Position numbers and translations under genes: made by a program
Notes under the pieces: generated by a model
What the model saw: the letters and a program-made list of their open reading frames with translations, nothing else
Told to the model about the DNA's origin: nothing
Databases searched by the model: none
Part shown: positions 9,522 to 18,931 of the stretch, in pieces
How positions within the stretch are numbered: the stretch's first letter is position 1
How the letters are laid out: each line of letters opens with the position of its first letter
NCBI RefSeq assembly: GCF_003591175.1
Contig: NZ_QYYG01000004.1
Coordinates: 186,001-250,000 of the forward strand
Reading direction: 5' to 3'
DNA length: 64,000 nucleotides
Origin: Serratia inhibens
GTDB taxonomy: Bacteria > Pseudomonadota > Gammaproteobacteria > Enterobacterales > Enterobacteriaceae

Positions 9522-10916
9522 GTGGAAAAAACCCAACAACAAAGCCGCAGAGATTTCCTCAGCCAAACCGGCAAGCTAACCACCGCCTGCGCGGTGATCG
9601 GGCTGACCGGCGGCGTGGCGCAGGCTGCACCACAGGCTGGCGGCCACTGTGCACCGGAGGCCAACCCCATGACCCTGACCGACAATCACTACGTGCTGAG
9701 CGACGTGCGGCTGGAGGAGGGTTTCGAATACGATGGCGATACGGTGATCGGCACCCGCACTGCGCTCTACCAGTTGGAAATCAAAGACGGCAACATTGCC
9801 GCCATCCATGCGGCGGATGCGGCGCCGATCGCCGGCGTGCCGCGCTATCAGGCACAAGGCCAGTTGCTGCTGCCGGCGTTTCGCGACATGCACATCCATC
9901 TGGACAAAACCTTCTACAGCGGCCCGTGGCAGGCACCGCGCCCACGCCAGGGCAAAACCATCATGGACATGATCGCGCTGGAACAGACGCTGATCCCCAA
10001 GCTGCTGCCGACCTCGCAACAGCGCGCGGAAAACCTGATCGCCCTGTTGCAATCCAAAGGCAGCACCGTGGCGCGCAGCCACTGCAATATCGATCCGGTC
10101 AGCGGGCTGAAAAGCCTGGAGCATCTGCAACGTGCGCTGGAAAATCACCGGGCCGATTTCAGCTGCGAAATCGTCGCCTTCCCGCAGCACGGCCTGTTGC
10201 ATTCTAAAGTCGACAGCTTGATGCGCGAAGCCATGCAGATGGGCGTGCAATACGTCGGCGGGCTGGATCCGACCAACGTCGACGGTGCGATGGAGAAGTC
10301 GCTGGACGCGATGTTCCAGATTGCACTCGACACCGGCAAAGGCGTCGATATCCACCTGCACGAAACCAGCCCCGCCGGGGTAGCGGCGATTAACTACATG
10401 ATCGCCACCCTAGAAAAAAACCCGGCGCTGCGCGGTAAGGTCACCATCAGCCACGCGTTCGCCCTGACCTCGCTGAACCCGAATGAGCTGGCGGAAACCG
10501 CCACCCGCCTGGCGGCACAGCAAATCACCATCGCCTCCACGGTGCCGATCGGTGGGCTGATGATGCCGCTGCCGCAGCTCAGTGAAAAAGGGGTATTTGT
10601 GATGACCGGAACCGACAGCGTGATCGACCATTGGTCGCCGTTCGGTACCGGCGACATTCTGGAAAAAGCCAATCTCTACGCCCAGCTGTATCGCGGTTCG
10701 GACGAGTTCCATCTGTCGCGCGCCCTGGCCATTTCCACCGGCGGCGTGCTGCCGCTGAACGACAAAGGCCAACGCGCGTGGCCCAAAGCCGGCGACAGCG
10801 CGGAGTTCGTGCTGCTCAACGCCAGTTGCTCCGCCGAGGCGGTGGCCCGCCTGCCTGCACGCAGCGCCACCTTCCATCGGGGGCGTCTGGTCGCCGGCCA
10901 GGTCAGCAAAGCCTGA
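9522..10916 (+). CDS. Tat-exported cytosine-deaminase-like amidohydrolase
   Basis: A 464-residue metal-dependent amidohydrolase related to CodA/atrazine-hydrolase-type enzymes. The N-terminus has a twin-arginine motif (SRRDFL, residues 8-13) and a hydrophobic stretch ending near GVAQA, so export through Tat is likely. Metal-site landmarks are DMHIHLDKTF (H124, H126), VDIHLHET, TISHAFAL and the late Asp in MTGTDSVIDHW. The GTG at 9522 is chosen: it has AAGGA at 9510-9514 and puts the Tat motif at the usual distance from the start; the longer frame from 9432 lacks such support. The substrate is unknown; a cyclic amidine or ureide is plausible from the family. It leads a three-gene cluster with a cysteine hydrolase and a GlxA-like regulator. 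Confidence 0.75.
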   Translation: MEKTQQQSRRDFLSQTGKLTTACAVIGLTGGVAQAAPQAGGHCAPEANPMTLTDNHYVLSDVRLEEGFEYDGDTVIGTRTALYQLEIKDGNIAAIHAADAAPIAGVPRYQAQGQLLLPAFRDMHIHLDKTFYSGPWQAPRPRQGKTIMDMIALEQTLIPKLLPTSQQRAENLIALLQSKGSTVARSHCNIDPVSGLKSLEHLQRALENHRADFSCEIVAFPQHGLLHSKVDSLMREAMQMGVQYVGGLDPTNVDGAMEKSLDAMFQIALDTGKGVDIHLHETSPAGVAAINYMIATLEKNPALRGKVTISHAFALTSLNPNELAETATRLAAQQITIASTVPIGGLMMPLPQLSEKGVFVMTGTDSVIDHWSPFGTGDILEKANLYAQLYRGSDEFHLSRALAISTGGVLPLNDKGQRAWPKAGDSAEFVLLNASCSAEAVARLPARSATFHRGRLVAGQVSKA

Positions 10917-10931
10917 TGCTGGTCCGCTGAT

Positions 10932-10952
10932 GCCATCATGATGGCCGTTTTT
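10932..10952 (+). terminator. terminator after the amidohydrolase gene
   Basis: GCCAT (10932-10936) and ATGGC (10941-10945), extendable by the central CATG palindrome, are followed by CGTTTTT. This is a short factor-independent terminator 15 bp after the stop at 10916, and it partly separates the amidohydrolase from the next two genes. Confidence 0.55.
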
Positions 10953-10970
10953 GGCCTTCTTCCCTGCAGG

Positions 10971-10993
10971 ATAACGGCGCAGTATGGCGTTAT
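10971..10993. promoter_or_regulatory. candidate operator upstream of the cysteine hydrolase/GlxA pair
   Basis: ATAACG (10971-10976) and CGTTAT (10988-10993) form a perfect 6-bp inverted repeat around an 11-base spacer, just upstream of the ribosome site at 11005. The position suits control by the co-transcribed GlxA-like regulator. Support is only symmetry and location. Confidence 0.35.
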
Positions 10994-11015
10994 ACCCCAC
11001 AGGCGGAGGCCGAAA

Positions 11016-11570
11016 ATGTCACATAGCGCACTATTGATCATCGATGTTCAGCAATCATTCCAGCATCGCCCTTTCTGGCAAGAGGACGATCTGCCCGCTT
11101 TCCAGCAGGCGATCACAAGATTAATTGAAGGCTGCCGCCGGCAGGGCGTGGCGCTGGTCGACGTGTTCCACGTTTCCCCGCAGGGGCCATTCTCGCTGGC
11201 GTCCGGTTTTGTGCAGCGTCTGCCGTTCCTCAGCCACCAGGCGGACGTTACCCTGCACAAACATGTGCATAACGCGCTGACCGAATCCGGGTTGGATGCC
11301 TGGCTACGTGAACGGGAGATCAACCACCTGATTATCTCCGGCATTCGTACCGAGCAGTGCTGCGAAACCACCACCCGCGTGGCAAACGATCTCGGCTATC
11401 GGGTGACCTTCGTCACCGAGGCGACCCTGACGTTCCCGATGCAGCACCCCGACGGCCAGATCTTTACCACCGAACAGCTCAAGCGGCATACTGAGACGGT
11501 GCTGGTCGACCGTTTCGCCCAGCTCGCCAGCGTGGATGAGGCGTTGGCGCAACTGTCACAGGAGTCATAA
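11016..11570 (+). CDS. isochorismatase-family cysteine hydrolase
   Basis: A 184-residue alpha/beta hydrolase of the isochorismatase-like superfamily (amidases, ureidoacrylate, biuret and carbamoylsarcosine hydrolases). The catalytic triad is visible: D10 in LLIIDVQQSF, K82 in LHKHVH, and C115 in GIRTEQCCETTTR. The start at 11016 has GGAGG at 11005-11009. The stop overlaps the next start (TAATG). The presence of Cys points to an amide or ureide hydrolase rather than to isochorismate hydrolysis itself. Substrate unknown. Confidence 0.8.
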   Translation: MSHSALLIIDVQQSFQHRPFWQEDDLPAFQQAITRLIEGCRRQGVALVDVFHVSPQGPFSLASGFVQRLPFLSHQADVTLHKHVHNALTESGLDAWLREREINHLIISGIRTEQCCETTTRVANDLGYRVTFVTEATLTFPMQHPDGQIFTTEQLKRHTETVLVDRFAQLASVDEALAQLSQES

Positions 11571-12493
11571 TGCCGCAGGCCGTCTACTTTCTGATGCTGC
11601 CCCAGGTGCTGTCGCTGGACGTCAGCGGCCCGGCCGAAACCCTGCGCCTGGCCGGTACGTTCAGCCTGCATTACATCGGCCCGGAGCCGCAGGTAACCTG
11701 CTCCATCGGCATGACGCTGAGCCGGCTGGAGCCGCTGCCCGCCCGGCTGGAAGACGACGCAATTTTGGTGGTGCCGGGGGTCAGCGATTCGGCGCGCTAC
11801 TTTGCCAATCCGCAAGCCGAGCAGGCTCGCCGCTGGCTGTCGGCGCTGCAACCCGATCTGCAAAGCCGGCGCATCACGCTGGTCTGCGTGTGTTCCGGCG
11901 CGCTGCTGGCGGCGCAGGCCGGCTTGCTCGACGGCTACCAGTGCACCACTCACCATGACGTGCTCGAACGCATGCGCCTGCAAGCGCCGGCAGCGCTGGT
12001 GAAAGAAAACCGCATCTTTGTCGAGGACCGCAGCGTCTACACCAGCGCCGGTATTACCGCCGGTATCGATCTGGCGCTGCACCTGATCAACCGCCAGTGC
12101 GGCGCAACCCGGGCGACGGAAGTCGCCCGCGAAATGGTGGTGTATTTCCGCCGTTCCGGCGACGACCCGCAGCTTTCGCCGTGGCTACGCTATCGCAATC
12201 ATCTGCACCCGGCGGTCCACCGCGCCCAGGATGTGATGGCCGCCGAGCCTGAGGCCGAATGGTCAGTGCCGCAAGTGGCGGAAAAAGCCCACGTCAGCAG
12301 CCGCCATCTGGCGCGGCTGTTCCGCAGCCATATCGGCATCAGCGTACGGGAATATCATGAGCAGCTGCGGCTGGCCGTGGCGCAACAGCGACTGCAACAG
12401 GGATATGGGCTTGAGAAGGCGGCGCTGGCGGCCGGGTTCTCGTCCGGTCGCCAGCTGCGGCGCGCGCAACAGCGCGGGCAAAACCCGTTATGA
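11570..12493 (+). CDS. GlxA-family transcriptional regulator (DJ-1/PfpI-like plus AraC HTH)
   Basis: A 307-residue regulator. Residues 1-190 form a DJ-1/PfpI-like domain with a nucleophile-elbow-like Cys (C108 in LVCVCSGALLAAQAG). Residues about 205-300 form an AraC-type helix-turn-helix pair (VPQVAEKAHVSSRHLARLFR and AALAAGFSSGRQLRRA). Such proteins commonly control neighbouring catabolic genes in response to a nitrogenous ligand. It is translationally coupled to the cysteine hydrolase. Confidence 0.85.
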   Translation: MPQAVYFLMLPQVLSLDVSGPAETLRLAGTFSLHYIGPEPQVTCSIGMTLSRLEPLPARLEDDAILVVPGVSDSARYFANPQAEQARRWLSALQPDLQSRRITLVCVCSGALLAAQAGLLDGYQCTTHHDVLERMRLQAPAALVKENRIFVEDRSVYTSAGITAGIDLALHLINRQCGATRATEVAREMVVYFRRSGDDPQLSPWLRYRNHLHPAVHRAQDVMAAEPEAEWSVPQVAEKAHVSSRHLARLFRSHIGISVREYHEQLRLAVAQQRLQQGYGLEKAALAAGFSSGRQLRRAQQRGQNPL

Positions 12494-13480
12494 CACCAGC
12501 CTGCGAACATCCAGCTTTTGCAACCCCATCGACAACAGCAGGCTGAGCGCCAGCGCCACACCGAATACCCAGAAGATATCCAGCAGCGGATAAGCGCTGA
12601 GTTCAAGATGCCGGTTGCGCATAAAGTTGACGATAATGGCGTGAAAACCGTAGATCGCCAGCGAATGGCGGGAAAAAACGCCCAGCCAGCCGATCGGATC
12701 CGGCAGGCAGTTTTTAAACCATACCAGCAGCGACACCGCCGCGATAAACACCAGCGGGCCGCAGTAGATGTAAAAGGTATCGGCGAAACTGCCGTTGATG
12801 AACATCTGGCTTTTGGTGCCGCGAACAATCAGCGCCACGCTGAGTACAAAGCCCAGCGCCGCCAGCCAGCTGATGCCACGCCGCCCGGTGTCCATCATGC
12901 CAATCGCCCGCCCGGCCAGCGCGTACAGCAGGTAATAGAAGGTGTCGCCGTAGATATACAGATTCACCGGCAGCAGGTGGGCGTTGCCGACAGTCAGCGA
13001 GCCGGTATTGGGGTTGGCGATCACTGCCAGGATCACCAGTACCCCGGCCAGATAACGGCGCGAGACCGGTTTGACGCTGATCAGCGGCGAGAGCAAATAA
13101 ATCACCGCAATCGCATAGAAGAACCACAGGTGATAAAACACCGGTTTTTGCAGCATGCCGCGCAGAGACGGCCAGAAGCCGATTTTGGTGAAGGCCGCGA
13201 TATAGACCAGCGCAATGAGGCTGTAGAACAGGATGCAGCAGCCAATACGGATGAAATGTTTTTTGCCGGCGCTTTTCTCACCGAAAAACAGATAGCCGGA
13301 AATCATGAAAAACAGCGGCACCGAAACGCGCGACATGCCGTTCAGCACGTTGGCGATGTCCCAGTTATGTTCCCCCACCGCCATGCCGTTGGTGACGTAA
13401 TAGGTGGTGGCGTGGATCATCACCACCATCATGCACGCCACCGCGCGCAGGTTATCTATCCAGCCAATTTTAGTGCTCAA
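12488..13480 (-). CDS. wecH: O-acetyltransferase WecH (enterobacterial common antigen)
   Basis: A multi-pass inner-membrane acyltransferase-3 protein, 330 residues from the proposed start, matching E. coli WecH (331). Shared landmarks: WIDNLRAVACMMVVMIHATT with the catalytic-type His, WDIANVLN, VSVPLFFMISGYLFFGE, QKPVFYHLWFFYAIAVIYLL, IANPNTG, GDTFYYLLYALAGRAIGMMD, FSRHSLAIYGFHA. It O-acetylates ECA GlcNAc residues. The frame has no ATG; homology places the start at the TTG at 13478-13480. A TTG at 13549 or a GTG slightly below it would add up to 23 unmatched residues. The 3' end overlaps the tail of the GlxA-like gene by 6 bp. Confidence 0.88.
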   Translation of the reverse strand: MSTKIGWIDNLRAVACMMVVMIHATTYYVTNGMAVGEHNWDIANVLNGMSRVSVPLFFMISGYLFFGEKSAGKKHFIRIGCCILFYSLIALVYIAAFTKIGFWPSLRGMLQKPVFYHLWFFYAIAVIYLLSPLISVKPVSRRYLAGVLVILAVIANPNTGSLTVGNAHLLPVNLYIYGDTFYYLLYALAGRAIGMMDTGRRGISWLAALGFVLSVALIVRGTKSQMFINGSFADTFYIYCGPLVFIAAVSLLVWFKNCLPDPIGWLGVFSRHSLAIYGFHAIIVNFMRNRHLELSAYPLLDIFWVFGVALALSLLLSMGLQKLDVRRLVS

Positions 13481-13583
13481 AACGGTGCCCGACGTTGTGT
13501 CATATTTGTATGTTAATAAGAGGTTATAGAGCACGGGGCGCGGCGACAACCCAAAAGCGAAATATCAGAATGTGCTGAAACAA

Positions 13584-13604
13584 CACCTTATCGTTGCTAA
13601 GGTG
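13584..13604. promoter_or_regulatory. inverted repeat between wecH and mdfA
   Basis: CACCTTA (13584-13590) and TAAGGTG (13598-13604) form a perfect 7-bp inverted repeat with a 7-base spacer, 96 bp upstream of mdfA and 104 bp upstream of the wecH start. It could be an operator or a leader hairpin. No function can be assigned. Confidence 0.35.
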
Positions 13605-13699
13605 AACAATTGGCGGCAAAATAGCCGCCATAACTCGCTCAGTTTGCGCTTCCCGCCCTGGCAGTTCCTTTTTTCTTCTTCACTATCAGTACTATAAAT

Positions 13700-14947
13700 A
13701 TGAAAACGACATTACCACCTGCGGCACGCTTGGGCCGCCAGGCGCTTTTATTCCCTCTTTGTCTGGTGCTGTTCGAATTTGCCACCTATATCGCCAACGA
13801 TATGATCCAGCCCGGTATGCTGGCGGTGGTGGCAGAGTTCAACGCCGGCGAAGAGTGGGTGCCGACATCCATGACCGCCTATCTGGCCGGTGGCATTTTC
13901 TTGCAATGGCTGCTCGGCCCGCTGTCGGACCGACGTGGCCGCCGCCCGGTGATGCTGGCCGGCGTAGCGTTCTTTATCGTCGCCTGTCTGGCCATTTTGC
14001 TGGTGACCAACATCGAGCAGTTTATCTTTATGCGTTTCCTGCAGGGTATTGGCCTGTGCTTTATCGGCGCGGTCGGCTACGCCACGATACAGGAATCCTT
14101 CGAGGAATCGGTGTGCATAAAAATCACTGCGCTGATGGCCAACGTGGCGCTGATCGCCCCGCTGCTCGGGCCGTTGGCCGGGGCTGCGCTGATCCACGTC
14201 GCGCCATGGCAGAGCATGTTCGTGCTGTTTGCGGCGCTGGCGGCGATTGCCTTTTACGGCTTGTGGAAAGCGATGCCGGAAACCGCCTCGCTACAGGGCG
14301 ATAAATTCTCGGCCGCCAACCTGTGGCGCGACTATCGCCAGGTGCTGGCCAACCGCCGCTTTGTCTGCGGGGCGCTGGCCATCGGTTTCGCCAGCCTGCC
14401 GCTGCTGGCCTGGATTGCCCAGTCGCCGGTGATCCTGATCAGCGGCGAATCGCTGTCGACGCTGGATTACGGCCTGTTGCAGATCCCGGTGTTCGGCGCG
14501 CTGATCCTCGGCAACCTGACGCTGGCGCGCCTGACCGGCAAAAACAGCGTAGAACGCCTGATCAAGCTGGGCGCGGTACCTATGATGCTGGGGCTGCTGG
14601 TCGCGGCGCTGGCTACGCTGTTCTCCAGCCACGCCTATCTGTGGATGACCGCCGGGCTGAGCCTGTACGCCTTCGGTATCGGGCTGGCCAACGCCGGGCT
14701 GTACCGCCTGACGCTGTTCTCAAGCGCCGTCAGCAAAGGGACGGTCTCCGCCACCATGGGTATGTTGAGCATGCTGGTGTTTACCGTCGGTATCGAGCTG
14801 GCGAAAGTGGCCTATGTCTGGGGCGGCAGCGGGTTGTTCAACCTGTTTAACCTGATCAGCGGCCTGTGCTGGCTGGCGCTGGTGGCGCTGTTCCTCGGCA
14901 AACGCCGCAGCGGCGACGCAACGCCCACGCCTAACGAAGCGCTGTAA
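13700..14947 (+). CDS. mdfA: multidrug efflux MFS transporter MdfA
   Basis: A 415-residue, 12-segment major facilitator of the DHA1 group, closely matching E. coli MdfA. The membrane-embedded acidic residues needed for drug/proton exchange are kept: E26 and D34 in [14 protein letters not shown]. The motif A region reads [14 protein letters not shown], motif C region [13 protein letters not shown]. It exports cationic and neutral drugs and monovalent cations in E. coli. No strong ribosome site precedes the ATG. A terminator follows. Confidence 0.95.
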   Translation: MKTTLPPAARLGRQALLFPLCLVLFEFATYIANDMIQPGMLAVVAEFNAGEEWVPTSMTAYLAGGIFLQWLLGPLSDRRGRRPVMLAGVAFFIVACLAILLVTNIEQFIFMRFLQGIGLCFIGAVGYATIQESFEESVCIKITALMANVALIAPLLGPLAGAALIHVAPWQSMFVLFAALAAIAFYGLWKAMPETASLQGDKFSAANLWRDYRQVLANRRFVCGALAIGFASLPLLAWIAQSPVILISGESLSTLDYGLLQIPVFGALILGNLTLARLTGKNSVERLIKLGAVPMMLGLLVAALATLFSSHAYLWMTAGLSLYAFGIGLANAGLYRLTLFSSAVSKGTVSATMGMLSMLVFTVGIELAKVAYVWGGSGLFNLFNLISGLCWLALVALFLGKRRSGDATPTPNEAL

Positions 14948-14954
14948 CGACAAA

Positions 14955-14977
14955 CGGGGCTAACGCCCCGCTTTTTT
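14955..14977 (+). terminator. mdfA terminator
   Basis: CGGGGC (14955-14960), loop TAAC, GCCCCG (14965-14970), then CTTTTTT. A classic factor-independent terminator 7 bp after the mdfA stop. The convergent selB ends at 14992. Confidence 0.85.
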
Positions 14978-14991
14978 CTAGCGTATTACCA

Positions 14992-16833
14992 TCAACCGCC
15001 AAACAGCCCGCCATCGCGCAGCAGATGTTGATTGCCTTTGCGACGGGTAAAGCCGCTGCGATCGAAAAATTCCAGCACCTGGATCGCCAGCTTGCGGCCG
15101 ACGCCGAGCCTGTCGCGGAAATCCGCGGCGTTGGTGCTGCCCTGCGTGGCATCCAGCTCCCGGATAAGCGCAGCGAACTGTTCGATACGCCGGCTGAGAT
15201 AGTAACGGTCCACCACCACCGCAGTGATGTGGCCCAACTGCGCCGCTTTACGCAGCGTCGCCCGCACGGGGGCCTCTTCCTCACCCAATTCGGCGGCCAA
15301 ATCGCGCACCCACCAGGCTTCGTCACCGAACAGCGGCTCAATACGAGCCCACAGAATCTGTTCTTCAGCGCTGAACGCCAGGCCATGCTCCGGCAAGTGC
15401 AGCCAGCCGCGCGTATTGCGCACGCTGCCGGCGGCCAGCAGCCGATCGATCATCATAAATACCGGCGCTTCAGGCAACAAAGGCAACGCCATGCGCCGCA
15501 GGCGCGCTCGTCCCAACCCAAGCTGATCGGCATGTTGGCGGTGGTAATCTTCCAGCACCTGCAGCAGGCGTTGTTCGCTCTGCTGCACGTTATCCTGCGC
15601 CAGCGCCAACTCACCGGCGATCAACAGCTCATGACCCGCCAACAGCTCCGACAGCCCGCTTTCGGTCAGTTGCCGCGCCCAGGCGAACATCGCCAGATCC
15701 AGCGGCCCGTTGGGCAAGTGCAGCGCCAGCGCCTGGCGATCGTCGCCGGCCTGCGCCAATGCCGCCAACCAGGCAAGGTAGTCCGGCTGGCGTTTACCGC
15801 GTTTCGGCGTCGTCAAACTCAGCACCCGTGCGCCGCCCAGGGTCTGGCGCGCGCCGATATCGCGCAGCACCAGCCGATCGTTGTCCGCCAGCCACAGCGG
15901 GCGATCGAGGATCAGTTCCGCCAGGTGTTCATTCAATAACGCAATGCGTCCGGTGATATGGCTGGCGGCATGATGCAGATGCAGCGGTTGCCAATGCTTT
16001 ATCGGCTGGTCGGCATCCAGCGCGACCAGAATGCGTTCTGCCGCCTGCAACGGCTTTTTCGCCAACAACCAGTCACCGCGAGCCACCTGCTCTTTGCCGA
16101 CGTCACCGCTGATATTCAGCGCAATGCGCTGTCCGGCCTGCGCCCGTTCAACCTGTTGATTCTGCGCATGCAGGCCACGCACCCGCACCGGGGCGTCCGC
16201 ACCGGTCAGCCATAACATATCCCCTACCGCCACCTGCCCACCCAGCGCGGTGCCGGTCACCACCAGACCCGCCCCTTTCACGCTGAAGGCGCGGTCTACC
16301 GCCAGCCGGAAACGGCGCGTCAACGCATGCTCATCAGGCCGTAACGCCAGTAAATGCGCACGCAGCGCGTCAATCCCCCGATCCCGCACCGCGGCGGTGA
16401 CAAACTGCGGCGCATCGGGCCAGCCCTGCCGCGCCAGTTCATCGCTAACCTGCCACCGCACCTCGTCAACCCGCGCTTCGTCCACCCGATCGGCCTTGGT
16501 CAATGCCACCGTCAACGCCGGACGCCCGCTCAGCCGCAGGATCGCCAGGTGCTCACGGGTTTGCGCCATCACGCCGTCGTCGCAGGCCACCACCAGCAGC
16601 GCATGATCGATACCGCCGATGCCCGCCAGCATATTGGCGAGGAATTTTTCATGGCCGGGCACGTCGATAAATCCCAGCACCCGGCCGTCGGGCTGCGGCC
16701 AGTAGGCATAACCCAGATCTATGGTCATGCCACGGCGCTTTTCTTCCGGCAGGCGATCGGCGTTGATCCCGGAGATCGCCTGCAACAGGGTGGTTTTGCC
16801 ATGATCGACATGGCCGGCGGTGGCGATAATCAT
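14992..16833 (-). CDS. selB: selenocysteine-specific elongation factor SelB
   Basis: A 613-residue translation GTPase that delivers Sec-tRNA to UGA codons followed by a SECIS hairpin. N-terminal GTP-binding motifs: GHVDHGKT (residues 7-14), DVPGHE and TKAD. EF-Tu-like domains II and III follow, and the C-terminal half holds winged-helix repeats that bind SECIS RNA. The start overlaps the selA stop (ATGA). It is the partner of the UGA-containing fdoG in this window. Confidence 0.96.
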   Translation of the reverse strand: MIIATAGHVDHGKTTLLQAISGINADRLPEEKRRGMTIDLGYAYWPQPDGRVLGFIDVPGHEKFLANMLAGIGGIDHALLVVACDDGVMAQTREHLAILRLSGRPALTVALTKADRVDEARVDEVRWQVSDELARQGWPDAPQFVTAAVRDRGIDALRAHLLALRPDEHALTRRFRLAVDRAFSVKGAGLVVTGTALGGQVAVGDMLWLTGADAPVRVRGLHAQNQQVERAQAGQRIALNISGDVGKEQVARGDWLLAKKPLQAAERILVALDADQPIKHWQPLHLHHAASHITGRIALLNEHLAELILDRPLWLADNDRLVLRDIGARQTLGGARVLSLTTPKRGKRQPDYLAWLAALAQAGDDRQALALHLPNGPLDLAMFAWARQLTESGLSELLAGHELLIAGELALAQDNVQQSEQRLLQVLEDYHRQHADQLGLGRARLRRMALPLLPEAPVFMMIDRLLAAGSVRNTRGWLHLPEHGLAFSAEEQILWARIEPLFGDEAWWVRDLAAELGEEEAPVRATLRKAAQLGHITAVVVDRYYLSRRIEQFAALIRELDATQGSTNAADFRDRLGVGRKLAIQVLEFFDRSGFTRRKGNQHLLRDGGLFGG

Positions 16834-18221
16834 GCGTTTAACGCCTCAATCAGCGCCTGTTCCTGCTCCAGACAGCGCAGATCCAGCCACAGCCGGCCGT
16901 CGTTAATTCGGCCAATCACCGGCTGCGGCAAGCGGCGCCAGCGTTCTGCCAGCGCTTCCAGCGTCGCCCCACGGCCGTCGAGCGGCGTAAAGGTCAATGC
17001 GTAGCTGGGTAACCTGTCCACCGGCAGCGAGCCGCTGCCAATTTGCGACCAGCACGGCTCGGCGCGCAGCTGGAAGCTTTCGCCAAACAGCGGTTCCAAC
17101 GCGTGCGACAAGCGTTCGGCTGCGGCCTGCATCGCCTGCTGCGGGCGGGTCAGCAGCCGCAGCGTCGGCAGTTGCTCCACCAACAACTCAGGCTGTTGAT
17201 AGAGGCGCAGCGTGGCTTCCAGCGCCGCCAGCGTCAGCTTGCCGACACGCAACGCACGTTTAAGCGGATGCTGCTGCAACCGGGCGATCAGCGCCTTTTT
17301 GCCGACGATAATCCCGGCCTGCGGGCCACCCAGCAGCTTGTCGCCGGAGAAAGTCACCAGATCCACCCCGGCGGCCAGCAACCGCTGCGGCATCGGCTCG
17401 GCCGGCAGGCCGTACTGCGCCATATCGATCAACGAACCGCTGCCCAGATCGGTGACGGTCGGCACGCCGTATTCGGCGCCGAGCTGCGCCAGTTCGGCTT
17501 CATCCACCGCAGCGGTAAAGCCCTGAATGCTGTAGTTGCTGGTATGCACCTTCATCAGCAACCCGGTCTGTTCGTTGATGGCGTTGCGGTAATCTTTCAG
17601 GTGGGTGCGATTAGTGGTGCCGACCTCAATCAGCCGGCAGCCCGCCTGGCGCATCACGTCGGGGATGCGAAATGCGCCGCCGATTTCCACCAGCTCACCG
17701 CGCGACACCACCACTTCCTTGCCGGGCGCTAGCGCCGCCAGCATCAGCAACACGGCCGCCGCATTGTTATTGACGATGCAGGCATCTTCCGCGCCGGTCA
17801 GACGGCACAGTAAATCCGCCACGGCGCGATCGCGATGCCCGCGCCCGGCGCCGTCCAGATCGTATTCCAGCGTCACCGCCGCCCCCATCGAATGCCTCAC
17901 CGCCTCGATAGCCGGTTGTGCCAACAGGGCGCGGCCAAGGTTGGTGTGCAGCACGGTGCCGCTCAAATTGAAGACCGGCGTCAGCGCCGATCGCTGCCGT
18001 TGCGCCAATCCGGCGCAGAGCGCCTGCGACCAGTCGCTGCACCAATCGGGCAGCCGTTGCTGCTGCTTTATCGTCTCACGCGCCTGCAACTGCAGTTCGC
18101 GCAGCAGGTCGCCAATCAGCGTCTGACCATGCTGGGCCACCAGCGGTTCGATAGCGGGATCGCGCAGCAGGCGGTCAATGGCGGGTAACTGGCTGTAAAG
18201 ACGGTGGGATTCAGTGCTCAT
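16830..18221 (-). CDS. selA: L-seryl-tRNA(Sec) selenium transferase SelA
   Basis: A 463-residue PLP enzyme that converts Ser-tRNA(Sec) to Sec-tRNA(Sec) using selenophosphate. The PLP-binding Lys is in [14 protein letters not shown]. Other landmarks are [28 protein letters not shown] and [11 protein letters not shown]. It overlaps selB by 4 bp. It lies below a terminator that closes yibF, so it probably has its own promoter in 18222-18257. Confidence 0.97.
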   Translation of the reverse strand: MSTESHRLYSQLPAIDRLLRDPAIEPLVAQHGQTLIGDLLRELQLQARETIKQQQRLPDWCSDWSQALCAGLAQRQRSALTPVFNLSGTVLHTNLGRALLAQPAIEAVRHSMGAAVTLEYDLDGAGRGHRDRAVADLLCRLTGAEDACIVNNNAAAVLLMLAALAPGKEVVVSRGELVEIGGAFRIPDVMRQAGCRLIEVGTTNRTHLKDYRNAINEQTGLLMKVHTSNYSIQGFTAAVDEAELAQLGAEYGVPTVTDLGSGSLIDMAQYGLPAEPMPQRLLAAGVDLVTFSGDKLLGGPQAGIIVGKKALIARLQQHPLKRALRVGKLTLAALEATLRLYQQPELLVEQLPTLRLLTRPQQAMQAAAERLSHALEPLFGESFQLRAEPCWSQIGSGSLPVDRLPSYALTFTPLDGRGATLEALAERWRRLPQPVIGRINDGRLWLDLRCLEQEQALIEALNA

Positions 18222-18260
18222 GGTCGCTCGGTTTTTTTGTGTGATGATGTCGGCATAAAC

Positions 18261-18281
18261 AAAACCCCCGCCAAAGCGGGG
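18261..18281 (-). terminator. yibF terminator
   Basis: Read on the minus strand, CCCCGC (18281-18276), loop TTTG, GCGGGG (18271-18266) are followed by GTTTTG. It lies 10 bp after the yibF stop and before selA. Confidence 0.75.
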
Positions 18282-18290
18282 TGAGGGAAT

Positions 18291-18896
18291 TCAGGGGGGT
18301 GAAGTACGGGCAAAACTTTCGCGGGCAAACAGCCGCTCGGCCAGTTTGATCAACGCAGGCCGTTCGACGCACCAGTTGGGCATGATGCGGCGGAAATTGA
18401 GGTAACCCAGCGCACAACCGGTAGCGATGTCCGCCAACGTCAGCTCGGCGGCGTTCAGCAGCGTCTTCTCCTGCGCCAGCTTCTCCAGCGCGTCCAGCCC
18501 GTGCGTCAGCTTGTCGCGCTGGCGCAGTATCCAGTTTTCATCCTGTTTTTCCGGTGCGCGCTTGCTCTCGCGAAACAGCGTAGCGGCGGCTTCGGTTACG
18601 CCGTCGGCCAGCGCTTCCACCTGGCGAATACGCAGCGCAGCCGCGCGATCGGCGGGCAAAAATGCCGGGGCGGCGGGAAGCAGTTCGAGGTATTCGGCAA
18701 TCACCCGCGAGTCGTAATACACCGCGCCGTCATCGGCCACCAGCACCGGCACCTTGGCAAGCGGATTCAGCTCCACCACCCGGCTACCCGGTTCATAGGG
18801 CGGATCGTTAACGAACTCGAACGCTATCCCCTTTTCCAGCAGCATCACGGAAATCTTGCGTACAAAAGGGCTGGTATAGCTGCCTATCAGCTTCAT
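18291..18896 (-). CDS. yibF: glutathione S-transferase-like protein YibF
   Basis: A 201-residue GST-fold protein, the usual neighbour of selA in enterobacteria. The N-terminal thioredoxin-like domain has SYTSPFVRKISVMLLEKGI (S11/S-type G-site region) and the cis-Pro segment KVPVLVADDG followed by YYDSRVIAEYLE. The C-terminal part is all-helical, with LTLADIATGCALGYLNFR as the typical N-capping box region. Substrate unknown. Confidence 0.92.
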   Translation of the reverse strand: MKLIGSYTSPFVRKISVMLLEKGIAFEFVNDPPYEPGSRVVELNPLAKVPVLVADDGAVYYDSRVIAEYLELLPAAPAFLPADRAAALRIRQVEALADGVTEAAATLFRESKRAPEKQDENWILRQRDKLTHGLDALEKLAQEKTLLNAAELTLADIATGCALGYLNFRRIMPNWCVERPALIKLAERLFARESFARTSPP

Positions 18897-18931
18897 TCGT
18901 CTTCCCCCCGAGCTGTCGAAACACAGCGTTG

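Noticed and set aside
12355-12828. 157-codon frame in another frame over wecH and the GlxA-like gene
   Set aside because: Overlaps two well-supported genes and has no own features.
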